The notes under the pieces were generated by a model. That model was given only the letters and a program-made list of their open reading frames with translations, was not told the origin of the DNA and ran no database searches. 33,643 nucleotides of DNA from an uncultured Roseburia sp. (GTDB taxonomy: Bacteria > Bacillota > Clostridia > Lachnospirales > Lachnospiraceae), in contig CAMUGE010000035.1 in assembly GCA_947088345.1 (NCBI GenBank), positions 1 through 33,643 of the forward strand, read 5' to 3'. The translations under genes and the position numbers were made by a program. This document shows, piece after piece, positions 16,184 to 24,806 of this stretch. Position 1 is the stretch's first letter. Each line of letters begins with the position of its first letter.

Positions 16184-17227
16184 CTATTGTTTCCAATTTA
16201 GCAGCTCATTTCTTAATTCTTCCAGCAGCTGATTTTCAGGCGCCTTTTTTATGATTTCTCCCCGCTTAATAATAAGCCCTTCGCCGACTCCCCCGGCAAT
16301 GCCAATATCCGCCTCTTTTGCCTCGCCCGGTCCGTTTACGACACAGCCCATTACAGCCACTTTCAGATCAAGCGGAATATCCGCTGTCATCGTTTCCACC
16401 TCTCCTGCCAGACGGATGAGGTCTATTTTCGTCCTGCCGCAGGTGGGACACGAGACAACCTCTATACCGCCTTTGCGCAGCCCAAGCGTTTTTAAGATGA
16501 TCTTTGCCGATTTGATTTCCTCGATCGGATCACCGGTCAGCGAAACACGGATCGTATCCCCGATGCCCTGGTGCAAAATGAGACCGAGACCAATCGCCGA
16601 TTTGATATTGCCGCTTGTTAGGGTTCCGGCCTCCGTGATGCCCACATGCAGCGGATGATTTGTCTGCACGGCTGTCAGTTCATGCGCTCTTACACACATC
16701 AATACATCGGAAGATTTGATACTGATCACAAGATTGTCATATCCCATATCTTCAATCAGCTTTACCTGAGCCAGAGCGCTCTCCACAAGCCCCTCCGCCG
16801 TCACGCCGCGGTATTTTTCCACAATCTCCTTTTCCAAAGAACCGCTGTTGACGCCGACACGAATCGGAATCCCGCGCTCTTTTGCCGCGTCAACAACTGC
16901 CTGCACACGCTCTCTGCTTCCGATATTTCCCGGATTAATCCGAATTTTATCGGCCCCATGTTCGATCGCTGCAATTGCAAGACGGTAATCGAAATGGATA
17001 TCGGCGACAAGGGGAATTGTAATCTGTTTTTTGATTTCTTCCAATGCGCCGGCCGCCTCCATTGTGGGTACAGCGCAGCGAATCACATCGCACCCGGCCG
17101 CCTCCAGTTTCTTAATCTGCGCTACTGTGGAAACAACATCCTCCGTCTTTGTGTTTGTCATTGACTGTATCAGGATCGGGCTGCCCCCGCCGATCGCTTT
17201 ATCTCCGATTTTTACTGTTTTTGTCAT
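16184..17227 (-). CDS. ispG: 4-hydroxy-3-methylbut-2-en-1-yl diphosphate synthase
   Basis: Penultimate enzyme of the MEP isoprenoid pathway, converting MEcPP to HMBPP with a [4Fe-4S] cluster. 347 residues, the usual short bacterial form. It opens with GGGSPILIQSMTNT, contains the TIM-barrel patterns ADIHFDYRLA and KIRINPGN, and has the cluster-binding cysteines in SCPTCGRT and MGCVVNGPGE, followed by the conserved Glu. AAAGGGGGCAG precedes the ATG. It lies between rseP and polC, and dxr, another MEP gene, is two genes upstream; together they supply isopentenyl units for uppS. Confidence 0.97.
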   Translation of the reverse strand: MTKTVKIGDKAIGGGSPILIQSMTNTKTEDVVSTVAQIKKLEAAGCDVIRCAVPTMEAAGALEEIKKQITIPLVADIHFDYRLAIAAIEHGADKIRINPGNIGSRERVQAVVDAAKERGIPIRVGVNSGSLEKEIVEKYRGVTAEGLVESALAQVKLIEDMGYDNLVISIKSSDVLMCVRAHELTAVQTNHPLHVGITEAGTLTSGNIKSAIGLGLILHQGIGDTIRVSLTGDPIEEIKSAKIILKTLGLRKGGIEVVSCPTCGRTKIDLIRLAGEVETMTADIPLDLKVAVMGCVVNGPGEAKEADIGIAGGVGEGLIIKRGEIIKKAPENQLLEELRNELLNWKQ

Positions 17228-17242
17228 AACTGCCCCCTTTTG

Positions 17243-18274
17243 CTACATCATTCTTCTCACATCGTTAAACACAACAAATATCATCAATGCAAACAGTAAC
17301 ATCATTCCGACCAGATGCACCATTCCTTCTTTATCCGGATCGACTTTTTTTCTGCGCACTGCCTCAATCAGTAAAAAGACAAGCCTTCCTCCGTCCAGTG
17401 CAGGAAGCGGCAAAAGATTCATAACGCCAAGGTTTGCGGAGAGAAAGATACACACATAAAGCATCTGCATCACAACCGCTTTTACGCCGTAAGACACCGT
17501 CGCCTCGTATCCGTCGCCAATCATATTGACAATTCCCACCGGCCCGCTCAAGTCGTTCAGACTGACCATCCCTTTAAAAATGCTTCGAATGCTGTCAATC
17601 GTAATGCGTATCCAGTACTGTACTTCGTAAAAACTGTATTTTAGCGCAGAGAGTACATTTCCACGCGTCCGCTCGGAACTTCCCAGAATACCATAGCGGT
17701 AATACCCCAGTTCTTCGTCGTACTGCGGCGTTATCGTCGTCTGGTACTGTTTGCCGTCGCGCTCATAGGTTACATCTACGGTCTCACCCGCATGAAATTG
17801 TGTGAATGAACTGATTTCACGGAAAAAATGAATCTTCGTATGATTCATACGCACAATCTGATCGCCCTCCATCAGTCCTGCCTCCATGGCCGGGAACCCC
17901 TCCTGCACGCCTTTTACAATCGGCAGATCATAGCCGTCGCTTAGCAGCAGAATAAAGGAGAACAAAAATGCCATCAAAAAGTTAAAGAGAGGTCCTGCTA
18001 TAACCACGCTGATCCTGCCCCAGACCGGCCTTTTGCCAAACGATCTGTCATCGTCGCTCTCTGCATCCTCTCCTTCCATCATGCAGGCGCCGCCGATCGG
18101 AAAAAGACGCAGCGCGTATGTTGTCTCTCCTTTTTTTATTCCAAATAGCTTTGGCCCAAGTCCAAGGCAAAATTCGTTCACCCGGATTCCGTTTGCTTTC
18201 GCAAGAAGAAAATGCCCAAGTTCATGAAACAGGATCATAAAACTGAATATTAAAATTGCAATTATAATTTTCAA
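17243..18274 (-). CDS. rseP: Site-2 protease, RseP family zinc metalloprotease
   Basis: Membrane-embedded protease that cleaves transmembrane substrates such as anti-sigma factors and signal-peptide remnants. About 343 residues with roughly four membrane segments. HELGH (residues 17-21) in the first helix supplies the zinc ligands and catalytic Glu, a PDZ domain follows (about 105-190, QEGFPAMEAGLMEGDQIV), and the LDGG motif near 300 completes the active site. The start is a TTG at 18274: GGAGG lies exactly 7 nt upstream and the protein then opens straight into the first helix. The frame to 18394 is open but has no ribosome binding site. It occupies its conserved place between dxr and ispG. 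Confidence 0.94.
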   Translation of the reverse strand: MKIIIAILIFSFMILFHELGHFLLAKANGIRVNEFCLGLGPKLFGIKKGETTYALRLFPIGGACMMEGEDAESDDDRSFGKRPVWGRISVVIAGPLFNFLMAFLFSFILLLSDGYDLPIVKGVQEGFPAMEAGLMEGDQIVRMNHTKIHFFREISSFTQFHAGETVDVTYERDGKQYQTTITPQYDEELGYYRYGILGSSERTRGNVLSALKYSFYEVQYWIRITIDSIRSIFKGMVSLNDLSGPVGIVNMIGDGYEATVSYGVKAVVMQMLYVCIFLSANLGVMNLLPLPALDGGRLVFLLIEAVRRKKVDPDKEGMVHLVGMMLLFALMIFVVFNDVRRMM

Positions 18275-18341
18275 TGCAAAACCTCCTCGTATCCACGCTA
18301 ACCTTAATTCCGCAGCTATGCCGCGATTCAAATCAACAGAA

Positions 18342-18454
18342 AGAATGCAGCGCCATCCGCGGCGCGTTTTTGCATTCTCTGGTGTGAACATCATTCAATC
18401 CGAAATTTCTGAGCTTCTGAGCGATACGCTCTCTTTCATAAGCGTCAGAAGCTC
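18342..18454 (-). repeat. Two hairpins in the dxr-rseP gap
   Basis: The first hairpin overlaps the dxr stop codon: 10-bp arms at 18411-18420 and 18445-18454. The second has outer arms 18342-18349 and 18371-18378 (AGAATGCA) and an inner GCGCC/GGCGC stem at 18350-18354 and 18361-18365. Only a weak U-rich tract follows on the minus strand, so partial termination or RNA processing is more likely than full termination within this conserved operon. Confidence 0.5.
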
Positions 18455-19605
18455 TTCTCACACTGCCTGATCTGTTCCATTTGTTCATATGTTTCACGCT
18501 CTGTTGCAAGTATTTCATCCACACCCGGCTGCGCGACAAATTTTACCCGCTCCATACATGCTTCAATCAGATCCGTGATTGCAGGAAATGAAATCTCTTT
18601 TTTCAGAAACAGCGCGACTGCCCTCTCATTCGCAGCATTAAACACGGTCGGTGTATTTCCGCCCTGCGAGAGTGCGTGATATGCCAGCGCTAACCCGCGA
18701 AAAGTATCGGTATCCGGCTCCTCAAATGTCAGGCTGCCCAGTTCGGTCAGATTCAGCCTTCTGCCAGAAAGGCTCCGCCGGTTCGGATAGTACAGCGCAT
18801 ACTGTATCGGCAGACGCATATCCGGCGTGCCAAGCTGCGCAATCACCGCCCCGTCCTCATACTCCACAGCGGAATGAATCACACTCTGCGGATGAACGAC
18901 CACCTGAATCTGATCGGGCTGCACCCCGAACAGCCATTTTGCCTCAATCACCTCAAGTCCCTTATTGACGAGCGTTGCCGAATCAATCGTTATTTTCTTT
19001 CCCATTGTCCAGTTCGGATGCTTTAAGGCATCCTCCACACGCATTTCTTTTAACTGCTCTTTTGTTTTCCCGCGGAACGGCCCTCCGGAAGCTGTCAGTA
19101 AAATCTTGTGGATACGGTTGCCGGCGGCTCCCTGCAGCGACTGGAAAATTGCGCTGTGTTCGCTGTCCACCGGCAAAATCGGCACATGAAACTCCTTTGC
19201 CAGCGGCATAATCAGATGCCCCGCCGTCACAAGCGTCTCTTTATTCGCAAGCGCGATCGCTTTTTTGGCCCGGATTGCAGCGATTGTGGGCAGAATGCCA
19301 AGCATACCGACAATCGCGGTGACGACTATTTCACACTCCGGTTCGCTTGCCGCCTCAATCAGGCCGTCCATTCCGGTTACCACGCGCACATTTAAATCCG
19401 CAGTTTTCTGTCTTAGTTCTTTTGCTTTTTCTTCCTGAAAAACACAGACAATTTTTGGGGAAAATTCACGAATCTGCCGCTCCAACAGAGTGATATTACT
19501 CCCCGCGGCCATCGCAGTCACTGTTATGTCCCCATGCTCCCGCACAATTTGAAGTGTCTGCGTCCCGATGGAACCAGTCGAACCCAATATCGCTATTTTT
19601 TTCAT
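18445..19605 (-). CDS. dxr: 1-deoxy-D-xylulose 5-phosphate reductoisomerase
   Basis: First committed step of the MEP pathway, using NADPH to convert DXP to MEP. About 386 residues, normal for the family. The N-terminal Rossmann motif GSTGSIG begins at about residue 8, followed by NKETLVTAG, the metal- and substrate-binding DSEHSAIFQSL, the SGGPFRG loop and a HPNWTMGKKITIDSATL stretch. The start is ATG 19605 after GGTAGGAAG; 28 in-frame codons upstream are not part of the family. It sits between cdsA (130 nt upstream) and rseP. This is the fosmidomycin target in other organisms. Confidence 0.97.
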   Translation of the reverse strand: MKKIAILGSTGSIGTQTLQIVREHGDITVTAMAAGSNITLLERQIREFSPKIVCVFQEEKAKELRQKTADLNVRVVTGMDGLIEAASEPECEIVVTAIVGMLGILPTIAAIRAKKAIALANKETLVTAGHLIMPLAKEFHVPILPVDSEHSAIFQSLQGAAGNRIHKILLTASGGPFRGKTKEQLKEMRVEDALKHPNWTMGKKITIDSATLVNKGLEVIEAKWLFGVQPDQIQVVVHPQSVIHSAVEYEDGAVIAQLGTPDMRLPIQYALYYPNRRSLSGRRLNLTELGSLTFEEPDTDTFRGLALAYHALSQGGNTPTVFNAANERAVALFLKKEISFPAITDLIEACMERVKFVAQPGVDEILATERETYEQMEQIRQCEKSF

Positions 19606-19735
19606 CTTCCTACCCCCAGCGCCATACGGCGTAAACTTCAGAATACTTCTCTCACTGACTTCCATGATTCCGCTTCGCAGGAATCTCAAGTCAAGATGAA
19701 AAACGTCTGTTTTTGGCGTTTTATTTCATTTCACA

Positions 19736-20539
19736 TTATTTCAACACAGAAACTGCAAGGTAATAGATCATGGGCGCCGTGAAAATCACACTGTCAAACC
19801 GGTCCAAAATTCCGCCATGTCCAGGGATCAGCTTTCCGTAATCTTTGATACCGTAGTTTCTTTTGATGGCGGAAGCCGTCAGATCGCCTATCATAGAGAC
19901 AAGAGCCCCTGCTGCCGATACTCCGGCGAGCATCCAGATCAGAGTCCTGTCAACGCCCATTGCACTTTGAAATGCAAAGACGTAAAGCGCCGTTAAGAGC
20001 GCCGTTCCAGCCACACCGCCAACCGCGCCTTCCACGGATTTTTTCGGACTTAACTTTGGCGACATTTTATGTTTTCCAATCAATACGCCGACACAGTACG
20101 CACAGGTATCACATCCCCACGAACAAAGAAAAATAAGCCAGACAATAAACGCTCCCCGCTCCATCATTCGCGTCCGATATACAAACGAAAGCATTACCGC
20201 CACATAAAAAACACCAAAAAAAGCCATTAACATCTGCTCTGTTTTGTATTTGGGATAAGAAAAAACATAAAAAAACATAAATAAAATCAGGACGCCAAGC
20301 ACAAACATCATCGAATCTTCCATCCATCCGAAACGCAGATTTAAGAAGTAGAGCGCTGCCGCAAAATACCCTGCAAATCCGGCCGGCGTTTTTTCGATCT
20401 GAACAATACGGTATAATTCAAACATACCTATCCACGATATCAATAACAGCGAGAACAGGAGCAGATCGCCTCCTGTTACAATCAGCGCAAGAGCCGCCGC
20501 TACCAGCACGATACCGCTTAACAATCTTGTCTTAAACAT
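19736..20539 (-). CDS. cdsA: Phosphatidate cytidylyltransferase
   Basis: Makes CDP-diacylglycerol from phosphatidate and CTP, the branch point of phospholipid synthesis, in the cytoplasmic membrane. 267 residues with about seven or eight hydrophobic segments. The C-terminal signature is clear: SPKKSVEGAVGG, then a long stretch ending KDYGKLIPGHGGILDRFDS with the catalytic Asp pair region. CCGGAGGG precedes the start. It follows uppS by 17 nt in the envelope-lipid part of the operon. Confidence 0.96.
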   Translation of the reverse strand: MFKTRLLSGIVLVAAALALIVTGGDLLLFSLLLISWIGMFELYRIVQIEKTPAGFAGYFAAALYFLNLRFGWMEDSMMFVLGVLILFMFFYVFSYPKYKTEQMLMAFFGVFYVAVMLSFVYRTRMMERGAFIVWLIFLCSWGCDTCAYCVGVLIGKHKMSPKLSPKKSVEGAVGGVAGTALLTALYVFAFQSAMGVDRTLIWMLAGVSAAGALVSMIGDLTASAIKRNYGIKDYGKLIPGHGGILDRFDSVIFTAPMIYYLAVSVLK

Positions 20540-20556
20540 AGTTTCCCTCCGGCAAT

Positions 20557-21261
20557 TTATGCTTTCACTCCACCGAATCTTCTGTCTCTTGTATTATACG
20601 CTTCAATTGCCTGTTCCAATTCCTCTTTGTGAAAAGCAGGCCATGGAACATCCGTAAAATAAAATTCGCTGTAGGCAAACTGCCACAGCAGATAATTCGA
20701 AAGACGCTGCTCTCCGCTCGTTCGAATCAAAAGGTCCGGGTCCGGCAGTTCCGCCGTGTCGAGATAACCGGAAAACAGCGCCTCGGTAATCTCATCTTTT
20801 TTAATCTTACCCTCATCCAGATCCTCATACATCTTTTTCATGGCGCGTATCATTTCATCACGACTTCCGTAATTAATTGCGATCTGCAGGTTTAAACCGG
20901 TATTTTTTTTCGATGCCTCTTCCAGACGCCGAATCTGTCCCTGAAATTTTTCAGACAGCTTCCCGGTATCGCCAATCACACGCACCCGCATATTGTTCTC
21001 ATCCGCTGTTTTGATACAGTTTTTCAGATAACTCTCCAGCAACTTCATCAGGGCGGCCACTTCTCCTTCCGGCCTGCCCCAGTTTTCTGTCGAAAAGGCG
21101 TATAATGTCAGATATTTAATCCCAATGTCATGCGCGGCCTTACATACAGTCTCGACGTTTTTCGCCCCGACCGTATGACCATAGTTGCGCGGCATCCCTT
21201 TGCTTTTCGCCCATCTCCCGTTACCATCCAGTATAATCGCTACATGCTGCGGAATATTCAT
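20557..21261 (-). CDS. uppS: Undecaprenyl diphosphate synthase (isoprenyl transferase)
   Basis: Cis-prenyltransferase that condenses isopentenyl diphosphate onto farnesyl diphosphate to make the C55 carrier for peptidoglycan and other wall polymers. 234 residues. Motifs: HVAIILDGNGRWAKS with the catalytic Asp and the substrate-binding Arg/Trp; LTLYAFSTENWGRP; and the C-terminal PDPDLLIRTSGEQRLSNYLLWQ. A GGAGGAG site precedes the ATG. It links the MEP genes of the same operon (dxr, ispG) to cell-wall synthesis. The 98-nt gap to frr contains only small hairpins. Confidence 0.97.
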   Translation of the reverse strand: MNIPQHVAIILDGNGRWAKSKGMPRNYGHTVGAKNVETVCKAAHDIGIKYLTLYAFSTENWGRPEGEVAALMKLLESYLKNCIKTADENNMRVRVIGDTGKLSEKFQGQIRRLEEASKKNTGLNLQIAINYGSRDEMIRAMKKMYEDLDEGKIKKDEITEALFSGYLDTAELPDPDLLIRTSGEQRLSNYLLWQFAYSEFYFTDVPWPAFHKEELEQAIEAYNTRDRRFGGVKA

Positions 21262-21359
21262 CTTTCTCCTCCCGTAGTTTTCTCATAATCGAAAATGAGG
21301 ACACGAAATATGTCATGTCCCCATAAATGTATGGTGTGATGCTTCCTTTCATTCACACT

Positions 21360-21914
21360 TTAAACTGTCATTATCTCTTTTGATTTTACCTCAACCGATT
21401 TGTCGATTTCTGCGATAAACTTATCCGTCATTTTCTGCACATTCTCTTCCAGCTCCTTGATCTCATCCTCGGAAACATCAGAAGACTTTGATAATTTTTT
21501 GAAAGAATCATTGGCATCCCGGCGGATATTGCGAATCGCAACTTTGGCATTCTCGCCTTTCTTCTTTATATCCTTTGTAAGGTCTTTTCTTCTCTCCTCC
21601 GTCAGTTCCGGAAACAGCAGACGAATCACTTTTCCGTCGTTAGTCGGGTTGATTCCCAAATCAGAAGTAAGAATCGCCTTTTCAATCACTTTGACCATAG
21701 ACGCTTCCCACGGCTGAATCTGGAGCATTCTTGGCTCCGGCACATTGATGTTTGCCACCTGCTGGATTGCTGTCGGCGTTCCGTAATAGTCTACCTTGAT
21801 CTTATCCAACACATGCGGATTTGCACGGCCGGCGCGGATACTGCCCAGCTCTTCAGACAAATTGTTCATCGTCTTTTTCATTTTATCTTCATACTGCACA
21901 ATTCTCTCATCCAT
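21360..21914 (-). CDS. frr: Ribosome recycling factor
   Basis: Splits the post-termination ribosome together with EF-G. The length of 184 residues is standard. Family patterns include SIRAGRANPHVLDKIKVDYYG, INVPEPRMLQIQPWE, and the C-terminal helix with KKGENAKVAIRNIRRDAND. It follows pyrH by 17 nt, the most conserved pairing in this cluster across Firmicutes. Confidence 0.98.
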   Translation of the reverse strand: MDERIVQYEDKMKKTMNNLSEELGSIRAGRANPHVLDKIKVDYYGTPTAIQQVANINVPEPRMLQIQPWEASMVKVIEKAILTSDLGINPTNDGKVIRLLFPELTEERRKDLTKDIKKKGENAKVAIRNIRRDANDSFKKLSKSSDVSEDEIKELEENVQKMTDKFIAEIDKSVEVKSKEIMTV

Positions 21915-21931
21915 ACTTACACCATATCCTT

Positions 21932-22630
21932 TTATACTGTTACTTTCGTTCCGCTAAACTGCCCTGTCATCGCCCTGACAATACTGTCTTTGCCTTCCAG
22001 ACCGAATACATACATCGGCATTTTATGTTCCATACACATAATTGATGCTGTGAGATCAACTACGGCAAGCTGTTTGTCAATTACTTCCTGAATGGAAACT
22101 TCATCGTACTTTACCGCCCGGGGATTGATCTTTGGATCACAGTCATAGATCCCGTCAATCGATTTCGCCAGAAAAATTCCGTCTGCGTCCATCTCAACCG
22201 CACGCAGTACAATGCCCGTATCCGTCGAAAAATACGGATGGCCGGTACCTCCGGCAAAAAATACAACTGTTCCGTTCTCAAAATATCGGTTTGCCCGGTC
22301 TTTTGAAAAAAGTCTGGTCATACTGCCGCAGGCAAACGGCGTCAATATCTGTGTTTTCATACCGACAGAGCGGAAGATCTCCGACACATAGATACAGTTC
22401 ATCACCGTTGCAAGCATACCGATCTGATCGGCCTTTGTCCGGTCAATTGTCTCGCTTGTTCTGCCCCGCCAGAAATTGCCGCCGCCTGTCACAATACCGA
22501 TTTGAAGTCCGCGGGTATCCACTATCTGTTTTACCTGTTTCGCAACATCTGTTACAACTTCCTCGTCAAAACCAGTATGCTTCTCACCTGCAAGTGCCTC
22601 GCCGCTTAATTTCAGCAATATGCGCTTCAT
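21932..22630 (-). CDS. pyrH: Uridylate kinase (UMP kinase)
   Basis: Phosphorylates UMP to UDP; the bacterial enzyme is a hexamer of the amino-acid kinase fold, regulated by GTP and UTP. 232 residues. Motifs: LKLSGEAL at the N-terminus, VTGGGNFWRG, the GGTGHPYFSTDT substrate loop, and DLTASIMCMEHKMPM near the end. GAGGATAGAG precedes the ATG. A 44-nt gap separates it from the bactofilin gene, with no terminator visible, so transcription from the deacetylase promoter may continue into this operon. rpsB and tsf, which often precede pyrH, are not next to it here. Confidence 0.98.
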   Translation of the reverse strand: MKRILLKLSGEALAGEKHTGFDEEVVTDVAKQVKQIVDTRGLQIGIVTGGGNFWRGRTSETIDRTKADQIGMLATVMNCIYVSEIFRSVGMKTQILTPFACGSMTRLFSKDRANRYFENGTVVFFAGGTGHPYFSTDTGIVLRAVEMDADGIFLAKSIDGIYDCDPKINPRAVKYDEVSIQEVIDKQLAVVDLTASIMCMEHKMPMYVFGLEGKDSIVRAMTGQFSGTKVTV

Positions 22631-22674
22631 TCTCTATCCTCGTTTCTGCAATGCATCCAATATCCGCATCTGCT

Positions 22675-23739
22675 TTACTGTGCCTGTTCCGGCTCGCTCT
22701 CCTGCTCTTTTCCTTCTTCTGCAAACAGACTTTCCACATTGACATCGGAATAGCACTGTGAACAGAATCCTTCAATTACGGCTCCGTTATTGATCTGTAC
22801 AGAGCGCGATTTGATATTCCCCATCACAACCGCTGAGGTATCCACAACAACCGGTCCCTGTACATCAATATCACCTTTAATTGCCCCGGCGATCACTGCG
22901 GAGGAAGAGGTCACGTTACCGATAATGACAGAACCAAGCCCGATTTTAACTGTGCCGGAGCTTACAACTTCCCCCTGTACTTTCGCCGTATCGGCAAAAA
23001 ATTCGGATGCGTTGCTGTTTCCGGTCACGTTTCCTGTAACTGTCAGTTTTCCCTGACATCCGACATTTCCCTGTACATGTCCACGGATATCCAAAGACCC
23101 GTTGGATGAAATATCTCCTTTAATCACGGTTCCCTCCGTGATAACCGTCACCTCGTCTGATACTGATGTCTCCGCATTTACATTTGGTGTTACGTCTGCC
23201 ATTTTTTTCTCCTCCTGTTTCTGGTTCGTTGTATTTTGTTCGGCTTTGGCCGGTTCCTGTTCTTCGACTTGTTTTTCCGGTTCTCTTTGCGCCTCTTTTT
23301 TCTCTGTCTTCTCTGTTTTTTCTGTTTTTTCTTTTTTCTCTATTTTTTCTTTCTTCTCAATTTTCTCTTCTTTCGGAAGTTCCGGCACAACAATATGAGA
23401 CGGCTCTTCCGGTTCCGGAATACGGACAGGTTCTTCCCGTTTGATCTGTGACGAAACGACCGGCTCATGACGGATCGGAGGTTCGCTATGTACCTCCGGT
23501 ACCGGTGCGACTGTCGGTATTGGAGCGGGGTGTACCGGTTCCTTTGTCTGTTCCTGCTTCATCACCTGTTCCAGCAGGCCGTCCAGTTTGGAAAGCTCCG
23601 ATTCCACATCCACCTCATCCTCAAGTGTATTGACAACCATATCACGATTTCCGGCAGCCGCTTTTGAAACTTCCTCGTCCGGCATCAGCTCGTTAACCGC
23701 CTGTGATAAATCCTCTTTGAAATCTTTAAAAAAACCCAT
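22675..23739 (-). CDS. Bactofilin (polymer-forming cytoskeletal protein)
   Basis: A 354-residue protein in two parts. Residues 1 to about 185 are disordered and highly charged, including a Lys/Glu/Thr repeat at about 120-150. The rest is a bactofilin domain: regularly spaced Gly/Val/Ile turns (GTVIKGDISSNGSLDIRGHV, GEVVSSGTVKIGLG, AGAIKGDIDVQGPVVVD) that form a right-handed beta-helix. Bactofilins polymerise without nucleotide at the membrane and position cell-wall enzymes. A CSQC pair lies near the C-terminus. It starts 15 nt after a membrane-anchored polysaccharide deacetylase, a likely functional partner. GGAGGAAAG precedes the ATG. Confidence 0.9.
   Translation of the reverse strand: MGFFKDFKEDLSQAVNELMPDEEVSKAAAGNRDMVVNTLEDEVDVESELSKLDGLLEQVMKQEQTKEPVHPAPIPTVAPVPEVHSEPPIRHEPVVSSQIKREEPVRIPEPEEPSHIVVPELPKEEKIEKKEKIEKKEKTEKTEKTEKKEAQREPEKQVEEQEPAKAEQNTTNQKQEEKKMADVTPNVNAETSVSDEVTVITEGTVIKGDISSNGSLDIRGHVQGNVGCQGKLTVTGNVTGNSNASEFFADTAKVQGEVVSSGTVKIGLGSVIIGNVTSSSAVIAGAIKGDIDVQGPVVVDTSAVVMGNIKSRSVQINNGAVIEGFCSQCYSDVNVESLFAEEGKEQESEPEQAQ
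23292..23378. repeat. Low-complexity tract encoding a Lys/Glu/Thr repeat
   Basis: The plus strand is almost pure pyrimidine (T and C) here. It encodes a run of imperfect three- and six-codon repeats (EKKEKIEKKE, TEKTEKTEKKE) in the disordered region of the bactofilin. Such tracts change length easily by slippage. Confidence 0.7.
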
Positions 23740-23754
23740 TCTCTTTCCTCCATG

Positions 23755-24762
23755 TTATTTTTGCACTTCCACGCTGTCTGATTTTACATATTGTATTACA
23801 TCCGACTGTTCGTCGATCGGTAATATCTCCGCATTCATTGCAAAAAGCGCATCAATCAGCGGCCCTATCATTTCAGCTGTCGCCGTCTTGTCCGCCGAAT
23901 CATGCAAAAGCACAACCGATGTCTTATAGCGCGTGACATCCTCCGTAACATTTGCAATCATTTCCTCCTGCGTATATGCCGTCGCCGCCGCATCCCCCGC
24001 CGAAACATTCCAGTCATAATATACCACATTGTTCTCATTCAGATAATGAATATAGTATTCCATCGAAACATTGCTGATCTGATTGCTGCTCCCGCCCGGA
24101 AAACGATAATATCTGCTCTCTACGCCCGTCACCTCGGTCAGATAATTTCTCAGCGCATGAAAATCCTGTTCAAAAGATTCTTCTGACTGATAGAGCTGGC
24201 TGTATTTGTTGGAATAGGAATGCATCCCGAGTGTATGTCCTTCCTCGACAATGCGCTTATAGATTGCTTTTGCCTCTTCGCTCTCACAGCCCGTGACAAA
24301 AAAGGTTGCTTTCACATCATACTTTTTTAACGTATCTAAAATGGACATTGTCACCTCGGACGGTCCGTCATCAAATGTCAGATAAACTCTGTGCGCATCC
24401 CCCTCTTTCGCCAGATTTTCCTCTTCGGAAATACCGACTGCCGGAGGAACGACAGGATCCCATGCAAGCAGCTCATTTACTGCCGCATCGCCCTCGTCCG
24501 CTCCTGCCGCTATCGATTCTTTTTGTTCGGTCATATATTCCCGGTCCGGCGCATCACTGACTGCGTTTCCTGCAGACTGCGCTTTCGCCATCTTTCCCAC
24601 TCTGCGCTCGAGAGCAATGACTCTTGCAAACAGACAGCCAATCAACACCATGGACAACACAATCCAACCTACGATCATAAAAATCAAAGTACTTTTTATC
24701 CTCGCAATCCGCTTTCTGCGTTTCAGCTGATCGCGGACTGCATCTGAATCTTTTTCCTGCAT
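23755..24762 (-). CDS. Membrane-anchored NodB-type polysaccharide deacetylase
   Basis: A 335-residue carbohydrate esterase family 4 protein. The N-terminus is cytoplasmic and basic, one membrane anchor lies at about 18-40 (STLIFMIVGWIVLSMVLIGCLF), and the NodB domain (about 130-325) is outside, where it would remove acetyl groups from peptidoglycan or another wall polymer. Motifs: TFDDGPS, HSYSN, YYRFPGGSSN, DWNVSAGD and VVLLHDS. In the second motif the usual second metal-binding His of HSxxH is Asn, so activity or metal use may differ. GGGGG precedes the ATG. It is the first gene of a unit with the bactofilin, 15 nt downstream. Confidence 0.9.
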   Translation of the reverse strand: MQEKDSDAVRDQLKRRKRIARIKSTLIFMIVGWIVLSMVLIGCLFARVIALERRVGKMAKAQSAGNAVSDAPDREYMTEQKESIAAGADEGDAAVNELLAWDPVVPPAVGISEEENLAKEGDAHRVYLTFDDGPSEVTMSILDTLKKYDVKATFFVTGCESEEAKAIYKRIVEEGHTLGMHSYSNKYSQLYQSEESFEQDFHALRNYLTEVTGVESRYYRFPGGSSNQISNVSMEYYIHYLNENNVVYYDWNVSAGDAAATAYTQEEMIANVTEDVTRYKTSVVLLHDSADKTATAEMIGPLIDALFAMNAEILPIDEQSDVIQYVKSDSVEVQK

Positions 24763-24797
24763 GTGTTACCCCCAAAAGCAAACATTGATACTTTCTC

Positions 24798-24806
24798 ATT
24801 GTATCA
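24798..24806 (-). promoter_or_regulatory. Extended -10 promoter for the deacetylase-bactofilin unit
   Basis: The minus strand reads TGATACAAT, an extended -10 element, 35-40 nt before the deacetylase start. The region upstream is very A/T-rich (UP-like) and has no good -35 box. The rest of the 193-base gap to yfhO shows no clear terminator stem. Confidence 0.5.
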
